Notes: a model not told the origin generated them from the sequence alone. A stretch of 64,000 bases of DNA from Planctomycetota bacterium (GCA_018242625.1 JAFEBO010000005.1:1-64000); one strand, 5' to 3'; positions 1 to 8,268 are shown, counted from the first letter of the stretch. A program made the numbers and translations.

Positions 1-30
1 CATGCAAAAAACACAAAACCTCCAAAACAG

Positions 31-121
31 AAAAAACCCCCCGACGTCCCGGTGGGGGGAAACCTCCCAATCCAAAAACTTCACCCCCCCCCCCCCCCCC
101 CCAAAAAAAAAAAAAGAAAAA
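31..121. repeat. Low-complexity tract with poly-C and poly-A runs
   Basis: The first 120 bases are low complexity. A run of six C (37-42) faces six G (54-59) and could form a hairpin. A 19-base C run (84-102) is followed directly by a 13-base A run (103-115). Read on the minus strand, the C6/G6 hairpin is followed by a T-rich run and resembles a factor-independent terminator. Nothing on that strand inside the window needs terminating, so I do not call one. The run could be a slippage-prone tract about 63 bases upstream of the first gene, or a contig-edge artefact. Confidence 0.6.
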
Positions 122-165
122 GAAGGAGCCGTGAGCCGTTGACAGCAAACTTGCGGAAAGGCAGA

Positions 166-558
166 ATGCACCTTATACGAAACCTAATCTCGGTCGGAAT
201 GCTGGCGGTTGTGACGCTTTCGGCTACTTCATTTGGGCGACCCGGGGACGGCGGAGGAGGATCAATGCCCACGCCATGCATTTATCGCATTTGCGATGAT
301 GGCTTCCAATGGGTGGGCGATTCCTGCAGTTCTTCCCTTGACTGCGCCAACTCCGGAAACGTGTATGTGATTTCGGATGAAGAATGCGCTAGTGGAGATG
401 CTTTCGCTACCTGCGATTTGGAACCAATGATCATCCCGACGCTTCTTTTCCAAGGTGGCACCTGCGTCAACGGTGGGTGCCAAGGTGGATTCGGCCTAAA
501 CATGATCGATTGGTTGCGATGGGTTGCGGACGGCGATGCGTGTGATTCCGTTGGATGA
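166..558 (+). CDS. Small secreted cysteine-rich protein, unknown function
   Basis: The frame encodes 130 residues from ATG 166. A typical signal peptide follows (positive MHLIRN, hydrophobic core, cleavage near residues 24-25). The frame is open upstream to 52, but that part only translates the homopolymer tract (proline and lysine runs), so I reject it. The mature part is short and holds nine cysteines, including a CVNGGC motif near the C-terminus, suggesting a disulfide-stabilised exported protein. I recognise no family. The next gene starts 13 bases downstream on the same strand, so the two may be co-transcribed. Base composition looks less GC-rich than the rest of the window. Confidence 0.6.
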   Translation: MHLIRNLISVGMLAVVTLSATSFGRPGDGGGGSMPTPCIYRICDDGFQWVGDSCSSSLDCANSGNVYVISDEECASGDAFATCDLEPMIIPTLLFQGGTCVNGGCQGGFGLNMIDWLRWVADGDACDSVG

Positions 559-571
559 CCGAAAGAACTGC

Positions 572-1633
572 ATGAGATTTGCTTTTCGTCACGAACGCCT
601 TTATGCATGCGGTACAGTTATCTCATTTTGGTTGAATGCCGGCGCATGGGCTTCCCCTGAATCGTGGAAGCGGGACGTTGTCGAAGAAATTGCGGCTGCC
701 GGGCGAGAGTTTCCGGGGGTGATTATTCAGTGGGAGGGGCAGCGTTCCAATCTTTCCAGGCCGGGCATTCCTCCCAAGTGGTATAGGGATTCCGTCTGGT
801 TTGCACAAGATGGGCGGTATCGAATTAGTTTCGGCGCGGTCGAGCAGCCCGCTTTGGGGATCGGTCTCCCGCTACGTGCCGAGTTTCTTTCACCTCAGCA
901 GGTACCGTTTGATCAAGGTAATATTCGTACCGCCGAGGGCGCCGTGGTGATTTTGATGCCATCCCGACAGCGCATCCTTGCCGGCCAAACCACAGGACAA
1001 GAAACCATTGCGGACGGAATGTTAAGTCAACTCGCGTTGAATCCAGTGGGGCTAGCGTGGTGGGTTGATGAAAACCCCAGTGAAGCAGAAAGCGGTTTGT
1101 TTCAAATTGGTGATAAGCAGTTCGGGATTGAATTGCCGCACCACAGCATGCGATGTGTGATGCAGAAAGAAGACGATGGCACTTGGATGGTCGCCAAAAT
1201 CGAGCGATTTGACGAGCTGGGTGAGAAAACCGCGATGATCGAATTCGACGATCCGACGCGGGTGCTTCAAACTTCGATATCGCTCGGAAAAATCAGGACA
1301 ATGAAAAATTTGAAGCCGGTGCAGTTTGCTGGCAAGCAGTACGCGACATCCGACCAAGTTTGGCACTTGACAAATGTCTTTGTCGGTGCGGTTCCGGATG
1401 AATTTTTCATCCTTTCAGAGGGTGGCTTGGTGCCGGTTGCCGTCAAGCCTGTCCCCAAGGAACGTCTCGCGCGACTCACAGGGCAACTGCCTCAGCCCGC
1501 GAGAGTGATAGAACCCGAGCCGGTTCGGCCGACCCCCAATGGATGGTGGTACGTTCGCATTGCGTCTATAGCCGGAAGTGTACTGGTCGGTGCGGTGGTG
1601 ATCCGGAAACGACTCGGCAGAGCACAGTGTTAA
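572..1633 (+). CDS. Signal-peptide protein with C-terminal membrane anchor, unknown function
   Basis: The product is 353 residues from ATG 572, chosen because it begins a signal peptide (MRFAFRHERL then a hydrophobic stretch ending near GAWAS). The frame also allows ATG at 524 or 536, which would overlap the preceding gene. The bulk of the protein is predicted to be outside the cytoplasm. A single hydrophobic segment near the C-terminus (residues about 327-345) followed by a basic tail suggests a type I membrane protein. I recognise no catalytic motif. The sequence looks less GC-rich than genes further right, like the small cysteine-rich gene before it. Confidence 0.6.
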   Translation: MRFAFRHERLYACGTVISFWLNAGAWASPESWKRDVVEEIAAAGREFPGVIIQWEGQRSNLSRPGIPPKWYRDSVWFAQDGRYRISFGAVEQPALGIGLPLRAEFLSPQQVPFDQGNIRTAEGAVVILMPSRQRILAGQTTGQETIADGMLSQLALNPVGLAWWVDENPSEAESGLFQIGDKQFGIELPHHSMRCVMQKEDDGTWMVAKIERFDELGEKTAMIEFDDPTRVLQTSISLGKIRTMKNLKPVQFAGKQYATSDQVWHLTNVFVGAVPDEFFILSEGGLVPVAVKPVPKERLARLTGQLPQPARVIEPEPVRPTPNGWWYVRIASIAGSVLVGAVVIRKRLGRAQC

Positions 1634-1662
1634 TGTGGGGCTCCTCGCGGCTAAGCCCGAGC

Positions 1663-1679
1663 ACCACGGACGGCGTGGT
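1663..1679. terminator. Short stem-loop between convergent genes
   Basis: A perfect 6-bp stem (ACCACG / CGTGGT) with a 5-base loop lies in the 131-bp gap between two convergent genes. A second weaker stem (GTGAG / CTCAC) is at 1733-1748. Neither is followed by a clear T run, so the terminator role is inferred from position only. Confidence 0.25.
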
Positions 1680-1764
1680 CATGTGCCCGGAATGCGGACA
1701 AGAAAGATATTTGCGCAAGCGGGGCTTGAGCGGTGAGGGATAGCTCACATATCGCCGAGCGGGA

Positions 1765-2748
1765 TCATTCGCACGTCAGCGTGTTGTACGCCGCGAGGAA
1801 GATCACAAAGTCGGAGTCATCCACGACTCCGTCGCTGTTAAAGTCGGCCGGGCAACCGAAGGGCATCGCGGGATCGTCGCAGATCAGCAGGTTGTAGCCC
1901 TTCACGAAGCTCGAGAAATCCATGTCATCGACAAGGCAGTCGTTGTTCAGATCGCACGGGCAGAACTTGGCCTCGATCCCGAACCCGAGCGTAGCGGCGT
2001 GCGCCTGGATCTCTTCCGCGCTGAGCACACGCTGGTAGAGCGCGAGTTCGTCGAGCCCGCCGGTGAAGAACCGCGTCAAATCGGCCGCCTTCTGGATCCG
2101 GAACTTGCTCGAAGCCACGTTGACGGAGACCGCCCCGAACAGGCTCTCGTCGCGTGTCATTTCCGCGAGCTGGCCGTTGATATAGAACTTGCTGCCGGTG
2201 AGCGAGTCGTTGGTGCCGTTGTTGGAGTCTCGCGTCCACACAACGTGGTACCAGACGCTCTGCTTGGTGCGGCAGACCGTCCGCAGCCCGGAGTTGTAGA
2301 AGCCGGCGAAAAAGCGGTCGTAGTTGTTCCCCTGAATGCTGAACCAGACACTCGTGCCTGTGGGATTGGTGCCCCACCAGAGCATCGGCGCCCAGAGCGC
2401 GCCCTGGCTGTCGATGCGCACGATCGCCTCGGCCGTGAATGACGGGTTGCCGGTCAGGGATACGGGCACCGCGGAAATCGACTCGATGTACGGCTGCGTG
2501 GCCGCGTTGAAGCGAACGCCCGTGTCACCTCCCGATGTCGGCTGGTTGTAAATCACACCGTTGAACGTGTTGGCGTTGTAGGAAGCGCCGAGCGACCCGT
2601 AGTTGATGATCTGGCCCGAGGCTTCGTTGAAGCGGTACCAGAGCGCGGGCTGGCTGGACTGCACCTCGGTGGCGAAGGAAGCAGGTGCCGCCCCCGCGGC
2701 GCAGGCGAGCGAAAAAACGCAGAACGAGCCGAGTAGCCGTGTATTCAT
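1765..2748 (-). CDS. Secreted LamG-domain protein with dockerin-like C-terminus
   Basis: The product has 327 residues from ATG at 2748. The start is fixed by a strong SD (AAGGGGAT) just upstream and by a signal peptide (MNTRLLGS..., Ala-rich cleavage region); the frame extends 14 codons further but without these features. Residues about 30-245 resemble a LamG/concanavalin A-like lectin fold (ALWYRFNE opening, WYHVVWTRD, GGLDELALYQRVL ending). The last 60 residues carry two Ca-binding, dockerin/EF-hand-like motifs (DLNNDCLVDDMDF and DFNSDGVVDDSDF), each ending in a YN-type segment, a tail common in secreted Phycisphaerae proteins. It is likely an exported glycan-binding or surface protein. Confidence 0.8.
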   Translation of the reverse strand: MNTRLLGSFCVFSLACAAGAAPASFATEVQSSQPALWYRFNEASGQIINYGSLGASYNANTFNGVIYNQPTSGGDTGVRFNAATQPYIESISAVPVSLTGNPSFTAEAIVRIDSQGALWAPMLWWGTNPTGTSVWFSIQGNNYDRFFAGFYNSGLRTVCRTKQSVWYHVVWTRDSNNGTNDSLTGSKFYINGQLAEMTRDESLFGAVSVNVASSKFRIQKAADLTRFFTGGLDELALYQRVLSAEEIQAHAATLGFGIEAKFCPCDLNNDCLVDDMDFSSFVKGYNLLICDDPAMPFGCPADFNSDGVVDDSDFVIFLAAYNTLTCE

Positions 2749-2845
2749 GGTGATCCCCTTGGTCACCAGTCTACCGCCGCGGGTCAGCAAAAGCAGTATA
2801 AATTTGCGTTCAGCGGCGAGAGCGACTGCGCTCGTCGCGAGACTG

Positions 2846-4168
2846 TTAACCGTTTCTTATTGCAACAACGGGCTTATACGTGGCTCCAAGGACTTTCTTG
2901 CTGTCCGCCTGGAGCCACTGCTCGAGAATGCCCGCGTAAACACTGCGGAAATCGATGAGGTACTTGAGGTCCCCCTGATCAAGATCGGTGAGCGACGGGT
3001 GGGATCCGATAACTCCGCGACGGACCATCGGGCCAAAGAGGAACATCGGGGCGGCGGTTCCGTGATCGGTGCCACCGCTGGCGTTCTGGGCGACGCGCCG
3101 GCCGAATTCGCTGAAGCTCATCGTGAGCACGCGCTGGTCATTGCCCTGGGCCTTGAGGTCCGCGTAGAACGCTTTGATCGAATCGGCAAAGTTGGCGAGA
3201 AGGTTTCCGTGTCGGCCCTGAGCGCCTCCCTGGCCCGCGTGCGTGTCAAAGCCGCCAAGAGTGACGTAGTAGACCCTGGTCTTGAGGTCGGCGCGGATCA
3301 TGGCGCCCACCATCTGGAGCTGGCGCCCCAGTTCATTGCCGGGGTACGGAACAAGGCTCTTTTGTGCGACGGCCTTGCGGATCTTGTCGCTGCTGATCTG
3401 AGCGTCGAGGGCGGTCCGCATCAGAAAGTCCGCGTTGGTGTCGGAGCCCGCGCTGCCATCCTGACCCCGGCGGTTGAGCGCGTGATATGGCTCGCGGAGC
3501 GCTTCATGGATGTCCTCGCCCGACCAGCGGAAAAGTTCGGCGGATTCAAAGCTGACGGGCTTGGAGGAGCGACCCTGCAATGCGAGCGGTGCGGTGCGGC
3601 CGATCGCGATCGGCGGCTCGACCGCCTTGGCCGGCTCGGGCTTGCCGCTCTCTCCCTTGCCGTAGCCGCAGCATTCACTGTCGACGTAGCGGCCCAGCCA
3701 GCCGTCGCCTGTCGCGTCGCGCTCGGCGGTCTGCCAGATGTCCATGCTCTTAAAGTGCGACCGATCGGGATTGGGATAACCCACCCCCTGGACGATCGAA
3801 ACCAGCCCGTTGTCGTAGAGCTCTTTCAGAGCGGTCATGCGGGTGTGCAGCCCGATGCCGTCGGCCTCGGTGAGCTTGAGCACCTCGGTCTGCTTGATGC
3901 CGATCCCCGAGCGCGCCTTGTAGTACGCGTCCATCCCGTAGGGAATCACGGTGTTCAGGCCGTCGTTGCCGCCGCCGAGCTGAACAACGACCAGGATGCG
4001 GTTGTCGTCCACACCGGGGGTGCTCGAGAGCCCCTGCCCGAGCATGCCCGCCATGACGTCCGCCGAAGAACCAAGGAACGCCGGAATCGTCCACGCCGTT
4101 GAAGCGAGCGTGAGACCGCCATAGAGAAACTTGCGGCGGGTAAAGGCTGGTGAGTTGTGGAGGTCCAT
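2846..4168 (-). CDS. DUF1501 family exported protein
   Basis: This is a 440-residue protein of the DUF1501 family, which belongs to the alkaline phosphatase/sulfatase-like superfamily. A twin-arginine signal (TRRKFLYGG, residues 11-19) predicts Tat export. Family-typical motifs are visible: VVQLGGGNDGLN near residue 65, RSHFKSMDIWQ near residue 131, and GGFDTHAGQ in the C-terminal half. The biochemical function of the family is not established. It lies directly downstream of DUF1800 on the same strand, the usual planctomycete arrangement, implying joint expression and action. An inverted repeat sits in the 104-bp gap between them. Confidence 0.9.
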   Translation of the reverse strand: MDLHNSPAFTRRKFLYGGLTLASTAWTIPAFLGSSADVMAGMLGQGLSSTPGVDDNRILVVVQLGGGNDGLNTVIPYGMDAYYKARSGIGIKQTEVLKLTEADGIGLHTRMTALKELYDNGLVSIVQGVGYPNPDRSHFKSMDIWQTAERDATGDGWLGRYVDSECCGYGKGESGKPEPAKAVEPPIAIGRTAPLALQGRSSKPVSFESAELFRWSGEDIHEALREPYHALNRRGQDGSAGSDTNADFLMRTALDAQISSDKIRKAVAQKSLVPYPGNELGRQLQMVGAMIRADLKTRVYYVTLGGFDTHAGQGGAQGRHGNLLANFADSIKAFYADLKAQGNDQRVLTMSFSEFGRRVAQNASGGTDHGTAAPMFLFGPMVRRGVIGSHPSLTDLDQGDLKYLIDFRSVYAGILEQWLQADSKKVLGATYKPVVAIRNG

Positions 4169-4174
4169 GGTGAA

Positions 4175-4263
4175 AGTTCCAAAGAGCCAAGGGTCCGGAG
4201 CGCCAAGTCAGAGAAGACAGATGCAGGCCTGTATTCCATGTGGCCCCTTGGCCAATTGGAACT
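4175..4263. repeat. Inverted repeat between the DUF1800 and DUF1501 genes
   Basis: The left arm AGTTCCAAAGAGCCAAGGG (4175-4193) matches the reverse complement of the right arm (4245-4263) at 16 of 19 positions. The three mismatches are clustered in the middle and the arms are 51 bp apart. It lies wholly between the two genes, so the transcript could fold into a long hairpin ahead of DUF1501. Confidence 0.55.
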
Positions 4264-4272
4264 TTGGCCCCT

Positions 4273-5877
4273 TCAACAGAGTTGATACTCCGGCATCGCG
4301 GTAATGAGCAGCAGGTACCCGATGACAAGTTCCTTTGTGACACTGCCGCCCGTGGTGTCGGCGAGACTGGTCAGCTGTTTCGTGGCCGCCGATGGTGCGT
4401 CACCAATGGTGAGCCGGAGCATGTATTCGGCAACGGCGCCGGGGTCTTTTTCGCTGCCCGGGCTTGCCTTGGCGAGTTCGTCGAGCAGGGGCAGAGGGTC
4501 GTAGTTCATGTCGCTCGCGTTGGCGTCGTAGCCGCGAGGCTTCTTGCCCGTGAGCAGGAAGGCGAGGATGTTCTGCCGCACGAACATGGTGCTGGTGTTG
4601 ATCCAGGAACGCCCGCCATCCCAGCCCTTGACGCTGGGCGGGAAAAGCAGATTCTGCCCCATGAGATCCAGGGCGTCGTTCAGGATCGAAAGGTCGCGCA
4701 CGGGAGTATCGAGCGAGCGGACGGCGCCCACGACCAGTTCGACGGGGCACTTGATCTGCTCGTTCATGTTCCTGGGATCGTAAAAGTGCTGGCTCAGGAA
4801 GAGGCGGCGCAGCACGGGCTTGATCGCATACCTCGAGCCTGAGAACGTGGATGCCAGGTCGCGGAGCGCCGACTGCTGCGGGGCCGGCAGCTGGTCGTAG
4901 CCCGCGCGCTCCAGCGGCGGCAATTCGGCGCAGAAGAAGTGATAGAGCTTGCGGGTGATGAGCCGGGAGACTCCGGGCTGCTCCAGGATGATCTTGACGA
5001 AGGCCTCGCCGTCGAAGGTGCCGGTCTTCCCCAGAATCGTTTTCGATCCGGCGTCGTGATTGTTCTTGTCAAAGACGAAGTCGTCGTCCTTGAAGGTGTA
5101 GCCGGTGAGCGCGCGGGCGCCCTCCTTGATGTCGTTCTCGCTGTAGCCCCCGATGCCCAGGCTGAACAGCTCCATGATCTCGCGAGCCAGATTCTCGTTG
5201 GCGTGACCCTTGCGGCTGGTGTCGTTGTTGAGGTACTTGAGCATCGCCGGATCGCGGATGATGCCGTAGAGCAGGTCGCCGAAGTTCCCCAGGGCGTGGC
5301 GGCGGAACAGTTCATTCTGCATGAACATGTGGTAACTGTTCTCGATGGTGCGGTAGCTGGTCGCGAAGTGCCCGTGCCAGAAGAGGACCATCTTCTCGTC
5401 GAGAGGACGCGGCGTCTCGATCATCCGCTTGAGCCACCAGCGCTGCACTTCGCCTATCTGCTGGCGGTCCTGGCCCTGGCGCCGCTGCTGATCGATCCGA
5501 AACTTGGCCAGCGCATCCTCGTCCTGGCGCTGGCGGGCCGCCAGCTGAGCCTTGCGCTCCTCCGCGGTCGGCTCGCGCATGATGTTCTTGTCGAAGAGAT
5601 CGGAGCGCGGCTTGTCCTCCGGGGCGTTGCCCGGGTCCAGCACATAGTCGACGGCTTTCTGCGGTCCCCAGCTCGCCAGCGTCTGGATCTGGGCCGGTGT
5701 GCCACCGAAGCCGGCACGCCAGAGCAGGTGCCGGGCCTGTTCGTAGCCAAAGTCCTTCGGCGCTATAGGGCTCATCGAGCTTGAGCGCTCGGGAGTGCGC
5801 TTCGCCGGCGCGGCTGGCGCGGACGGAATCGGTGCGGGCGAATCTGGTGTGGTTTTGGCGACGGTCGGCTCGGCCAT
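4273..5877 (-). CDS. DUF1800 family protein
   Basis: This is a 534-residue DUF1800 protein. The start at 5877 has a good SD (AGAGGA, 6 bases before ATG), although a Pro/Ala-rich, non-conserved N-terminus precedes the domain, and M35 (MSPIAPKDFG) is an alternative. Family motifs include ARHLLWRAGFGGTP (around residue 48), MVLFWHGHFATS, and NENLAREIMELFSLGIG followed by GARALTGY. DUF1800 proteins are nearly always encoded beside DUF1501 proteins, as here. Their molecular role is unknown; both are thought to act together at the envelope. No classical signal peptide is obvious in this copy. Confidence 0.88.
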   Translation of the reverse strand: MAEPTVAKTTPDSPAPIPSAPAAPAKRTPERSSSMSPIAPKDFGYEQARHLLWRAGFGGTPAQIQTLASWGPQKAVDYVLDPGNAPEDKPRSDLFDKNIMREPTAEERKAQLAARQRQDEDALAKFRIDQQRRQGQDRQQIGEVQRWWLKRMIETPRPLDEKMVLFWHGHFATSYRTIENSYHMFMQNELFRRHALGNFGDLLYGIIRDPAMLKYLNNDTSRKGHANENLAREIMELFSLGIGGYSENDIKEGARALTGYTFKDDDFVFDKNNHDAGSKTILGKTGTFDGEAFVKIILEQPGVSRLITRKLYHFFCAELPPLERAGYDQLPAPQQSALRDLASTFSGSRYAIKPVLRRLFLSQHFYDPRNMNEQIKCPVELVVGAVRSLDTPVRDLSILNDALDLMGQNLLFPPSVKGWDGGRSWINTSTMFVRQNILAFLLTGKKPRGYDANASDMNYDPLPLLDELAKASPGSEKDPGAVAEYMLRLTIGDAPSAATKQLTSLADTTGGSVTKELVIGYLLLITAMPEYQLC

Positions 5878-5917
5878 GAGACATCCTCTCCGGCTACGAA
5901 CAGACTAACGCATCGGT

Positions 5918-5990
5918 CCAGCGGCCATTGCCGCTGGCGTAGTCCCAATCGATACGGAGCAGAAAAGGGCTTGGGCCGGATAATCCGCCC
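5918..5990 (-). terminator. Hairpins downstream of ctaA
   Basis: Two stem-loops lie in the 116-bp gap after ctaA (minus strand). An imperfect GGGC/GCCC-based stem at 5973-5990 comes immediately after the stop and is followed on the minus strand by AAGCCCTTTT. A perfect 8-bp stem, CCAGCGGC/GCCGCTGG with a 4-base loop, is at 5918-5937. Neither has a strong T run, so termination is plausible but unproven. Confidence 0.35.
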
Positions 5991-5993
5991 GAT

Positions 5994-7382
5994 TCAGGCC
6001 GTCACCGGGGCAACGGGGGCCAATTTCCGCGGCGAAAGGGCCCTTCCCCACATCATGAGGACCGTCACCAGCGCCAGAAGGGCGGCCCCATTGGCGTGGT
6101 GGGCGGAGCGCAGGAGGACCTGGGCGACGGAGTCCGGATCGGGCTTCGTTCCGCCAAGCATGAGAACGACCCACCCCAGCAGAAACTGGAATGTGACGCA
6201 GATGAGCGTGAGCAGGGCGACACGCCGCACGAACTGCTCGACGGTGTCTGAGAAGCGGATGGTCCTGGCGGCAAAGCCGGCAAGCAGCGCCATCAGCACG
6301 ACAATTACCGAGAAGCCGATGTGCGCCCAGAGCGCGTGGGGCGCGCGGGTGTGCCGGTACATTGCGCCAAAGACAAGCTGCAGAAGCGTGGCGTGCATGG
6401 CCGCGGCGGAAAACACCCGCAGCAGCTTCTGCTTCGATCCATGTCCGAATTCCAGCGTGCCGGCTTCCGCCTGCTGGCGGACGTGCTGATAGCGCACTCC
6501 GAGCCGCACGGCCAGTATCACGTAGATGCAGAAAATGAACTGGGCGAGTACACCGTGCACGACGCGTGACCAGCGCGCATCCGTCGCGGCGTCGGTGCTG
6601 CCCTGCAGGACTCGGAAGCCCCCCAGAAGTCCCTGCGCGATGACCAGAAACAGCGCCAATCCCGCGAGAAACCACAGGAATCGCCGGTCGCTATGGCGCA
6701 GGGTCAGAAAGAAGAGCGCGATCGCAGTCAGCCCCACAAACGTGCCGAAGAGCCGGTGGCTGTGCTCAAGGAAGATCGAGGGCGCCGCTCTGGGTCCGAG
6801 CGGATAGAGGAACATGTTGGTTCCGTAGGTGTTGGGCCAGTCGGGAACCGCCATGCCCGAGTTGGAGCTGGTCACAAGGCCGCCGACAACCAGAAGGGGT
6901 ACAACGGCGAAGACGGTGAGCACCGCAAAGCGGCCGAGCCAGCGCTGGTCGCTCACATTGTGGTGCGGGAAGGCCGGTCCCTTCGCACCCCCAAAGCCCG
7001 CGAGCAGTCCCAGGACGAGGCCTATTGAAAGGAATCCCAAGATCATGAGGGCCGCGGCGGGGCGAAGCTCGACAGGTGCCGATAACCCGGCGGAGGTTGT
7101 GAGCTTGGACCCGAGTATCAAGAGTCCCAGCAGGGAGCTCAGGAACCCCGCAACAGCCGAAGTGGTCAGGGTTTGCGATTGGTTCAGGCCGCTGCGTCTA
7201 AGAGCGCCGGCTCCTATGAAAAGCGCGAGCGCCCAGCTTGCAAGTATCGTCGGGATAGAGACTTGTTCCGAGAGCCCAAGCCAGGGCAGATGCGTCAGAA
7301 ACCACACCCACCAGACTGTGAGGGCGGCGGCAAACGCGACTGTCAGGGTGCGGGGTGCGGCGACGGCTTGGAGAACTCCCAT
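5994..7382 (-). CDS. ctaA: Heme A synthase (CtaA/COX15)
   Basis: This is a 462-residue polytopic membrane protein of the COX15/CtaA family, which oxidises the C8 methyl of heme O to make heme A for cytochrome oxidase. Motifs include VVGGLVTSSNSGMAVPDWPNTYG, FLEHSHRLFGTFVG with its heme-ligand type histidines, and a second four-helix half (residues about 320-440). The N-terminal 150 residues add further helices not found in short CtaA proteins. ATG 7382 has a GGGAG about 10 bases upstream. The gene is divergent from the actA-ctaF cluster, whose oxidase needs its product. No CtaB (heme O synthase) gene is present in the window. Confidence 0.9.
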   Translation of the reverse strand: MGVLQAVAAPRTLTVAFAAALTVWWVWFLTHLPWLGLSEQVSIPTILASWALALFIGAGALRRSGLNQSQTLTTSAVAGFLSSLLGLLILGSKLTTSAGLSAPVELRPAAALMILGFLSIGLVLGLLAGFGGAKGPAFPHHNVSDQRWLGRFAVLTVFAVVPLLVVGGLVTSSNSGMAVPDWPNTYGTNMFLYPLGPRAAPSIFLEHSHRLFGTFVGLTAIALFFLTLRHSDRRFLWFLAGLALFLVIAQGLLGGFRVLQGSTDAATDARWSRVVHGVLAQFIFCIYVILAVRLGVRYQHVRQQAEAGTLEFGHGSKQKLLRVFSAAAMHATLLQLVFGAMYRHTRAPHALWAHIGFSVIVVLMALLAGFAARTIRFSDTVEQFVRRVALLTLICVTFQFLLGWVVLMLGGTKPDPDSVAQVLLRSAHHANGAALLALVTVLMMWGRALSPRKLAPVAPVTA

Positions 7383-7399
7383 CGTTGGATGACTCCCGT

Positions 7400-7437
7400 C
7401 GAATTGAGACTCATTCTCAATTTATCAAATCAATTCG
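7400..7437. promoter_or_regulatory. Fur-box-like palindrome in the ctaA/actA divergent region
   Basis: A perfect inverted repeat has 8-base arms AATTGAGA (7402-7409) and TCTCAATT (7415-7422) around a 5-base spacer. On the minus strand it reads TTGAGAATGAGTCTCAA, close to Fur-box half-site patterns (TGATAAT-n-ATTATCA type). A third half-site, TCAATTCG (7430-7437), mirrors CGAATTGA (7400-7407). The site is AT-rich in GC-rich surroundings and ends about 20 bp upstream of the ctaA start codon. A Fur-type repressor is inferred; no fur gene is in the window. Confidence 0.45.
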
Positions 7438-7552
7438 GACGTACTTGAACGATTCGCGGTCGATGCGAACAAATTTCTGTCCTACCGGAAAACCCCGGAT
7501 TTGGACGATTCTACGCCGGTCGGAATTGGTTCTGGTACTCTTCGCGCGCTCG

Positions 7553-7578
7553 TTATACGTATCCACCTTTCGTGGAGG
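7553..7578 (+). promoter_or_regulatory. Candidate -10 element and SD for actA
   Basis: TTATAC (7553-7558) is a plausible -10 element 27 bases upstream of the proposed GTG start of actA, though no good -35 is seen at 17 bp. GGAGG (7574-7578) is a clear SD with 6-base spacing to GTG 7585, and this decides the start. The 202-bp divergent region holds no other gene. Confidence 0.4.
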
Positions 7579-7584
7579 CACTCG

Positions 7585-8268
7585 GTGTCAGTCCTATTTC
7601 CAAAATGGTTTAACGCGTTCCCGACCGTTGCGGCCGTTGGCGCGACTGGCGGGCTTGTCGCCGTCATCGCCGGCTTCTGGTACTACGCGACCCCCAAGTT
7701 CTGGTCGGTCGGGTATCAGCCAATACAGCCGGTAGAGGCGTTCAGTCACCAGATCCATGCCGGACGTCTGGGCATGGACTGTCGCTACTGCCATACCAAG
7801 GTGGAAGTTGCGGCGGAGGCGAACGTGCCCAACGTGGCGACTTGCTTTGGATGCCACGCCGAGAACCGGCTGGCGGCGTGGAAGACACAAAAGGTCGAAC
7901 TGGTGCGCGAGTCTTACGCGAAAGACCAGTCGATCGAGTGGCGCCGCGTGCACAAGCTCCCCGACTACGTGCGGAACTTCCCGCACAACGTGCACCTTTC
8001 GGCGGGGGTTTCGTGCTATTCCTGCCACGGTCAGATCACGGCGATGCCGGTGGTTCACCAGGTGCAGCCCTTGTCGATGGGCTGGTGCCTCGATTGCCAC
8101 CGCAACCCGGAACCCAATCTTGTGCCGCGTGACCGTGTGACCCAGCTTGTCTGGGTGGAAGCGTTCTTGAAGGAGCACGGCGCGGGCTCGAAGCAGGCGG
8201 CCTCGGGCGATGTCATTCCTTCGCTCGAGCGTCAGCCGCCCCAGGGCTGCGGATCGTGCCACTACTAG
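7585..8268 (+). CDS. actA: Alternative complex III pentaheme cytochrome subunit ActA
   Basis: The product has 227 residues from GTG 7585. I chose this start because GGAGG lies 6 bases upstream and the sequence then runs straight into the N-terminal membrane helix (residues 12-35). A longer frame from 7501 lacks these signals. Five CXXCH heme c motifs are visible at residues 66-70, 87-91, 144-148, 168-172 and 222-226, matching the pentaheme ActA of alternative complex III (ACIII). In that complex it passes electrons from the Fe-S subunit toward cytochrome c or the oxidase on the outer face of the membrane. It is the first gene of the actABCDEF run. Confidence 0.92.
   Translation: MSVLFPKWFNAFPTVAAVGATGGLVAVIAGFWYYATPKFWSVGYQPIQPVEAFSHQIHAGRLGMDCRYCHTKVEVAAEANVPNVATCFGCHAENRLAAWKTQKVELVRESYAKDQSIEWRRVHKLPDYVRNFPHNVHLSAGVSCYSCHGQITAMPVVHQVQPLSMGWCLDCHRNPEPNLVPRDRVTQLVWVEAFLKEHGAGSKQAASGDVIPSLERQPPQGCGSCHY

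Noticed and set aside
52..165. Upstream extension of the first gene through the homopolymers
   Set aside because: It only translates the poly-C and poly-A runs into Pro and Lys runs; the signal peptide begins at ATG 166.
1681..1743. Short frame encoding MCPECGQERYLRKRG, zinc-ribbon-like
   Set aside because: Only 20 codons from ATG 1681, no SD, and one CPEC pair without a second pair. It could be a gene remnant but cannot be supported.
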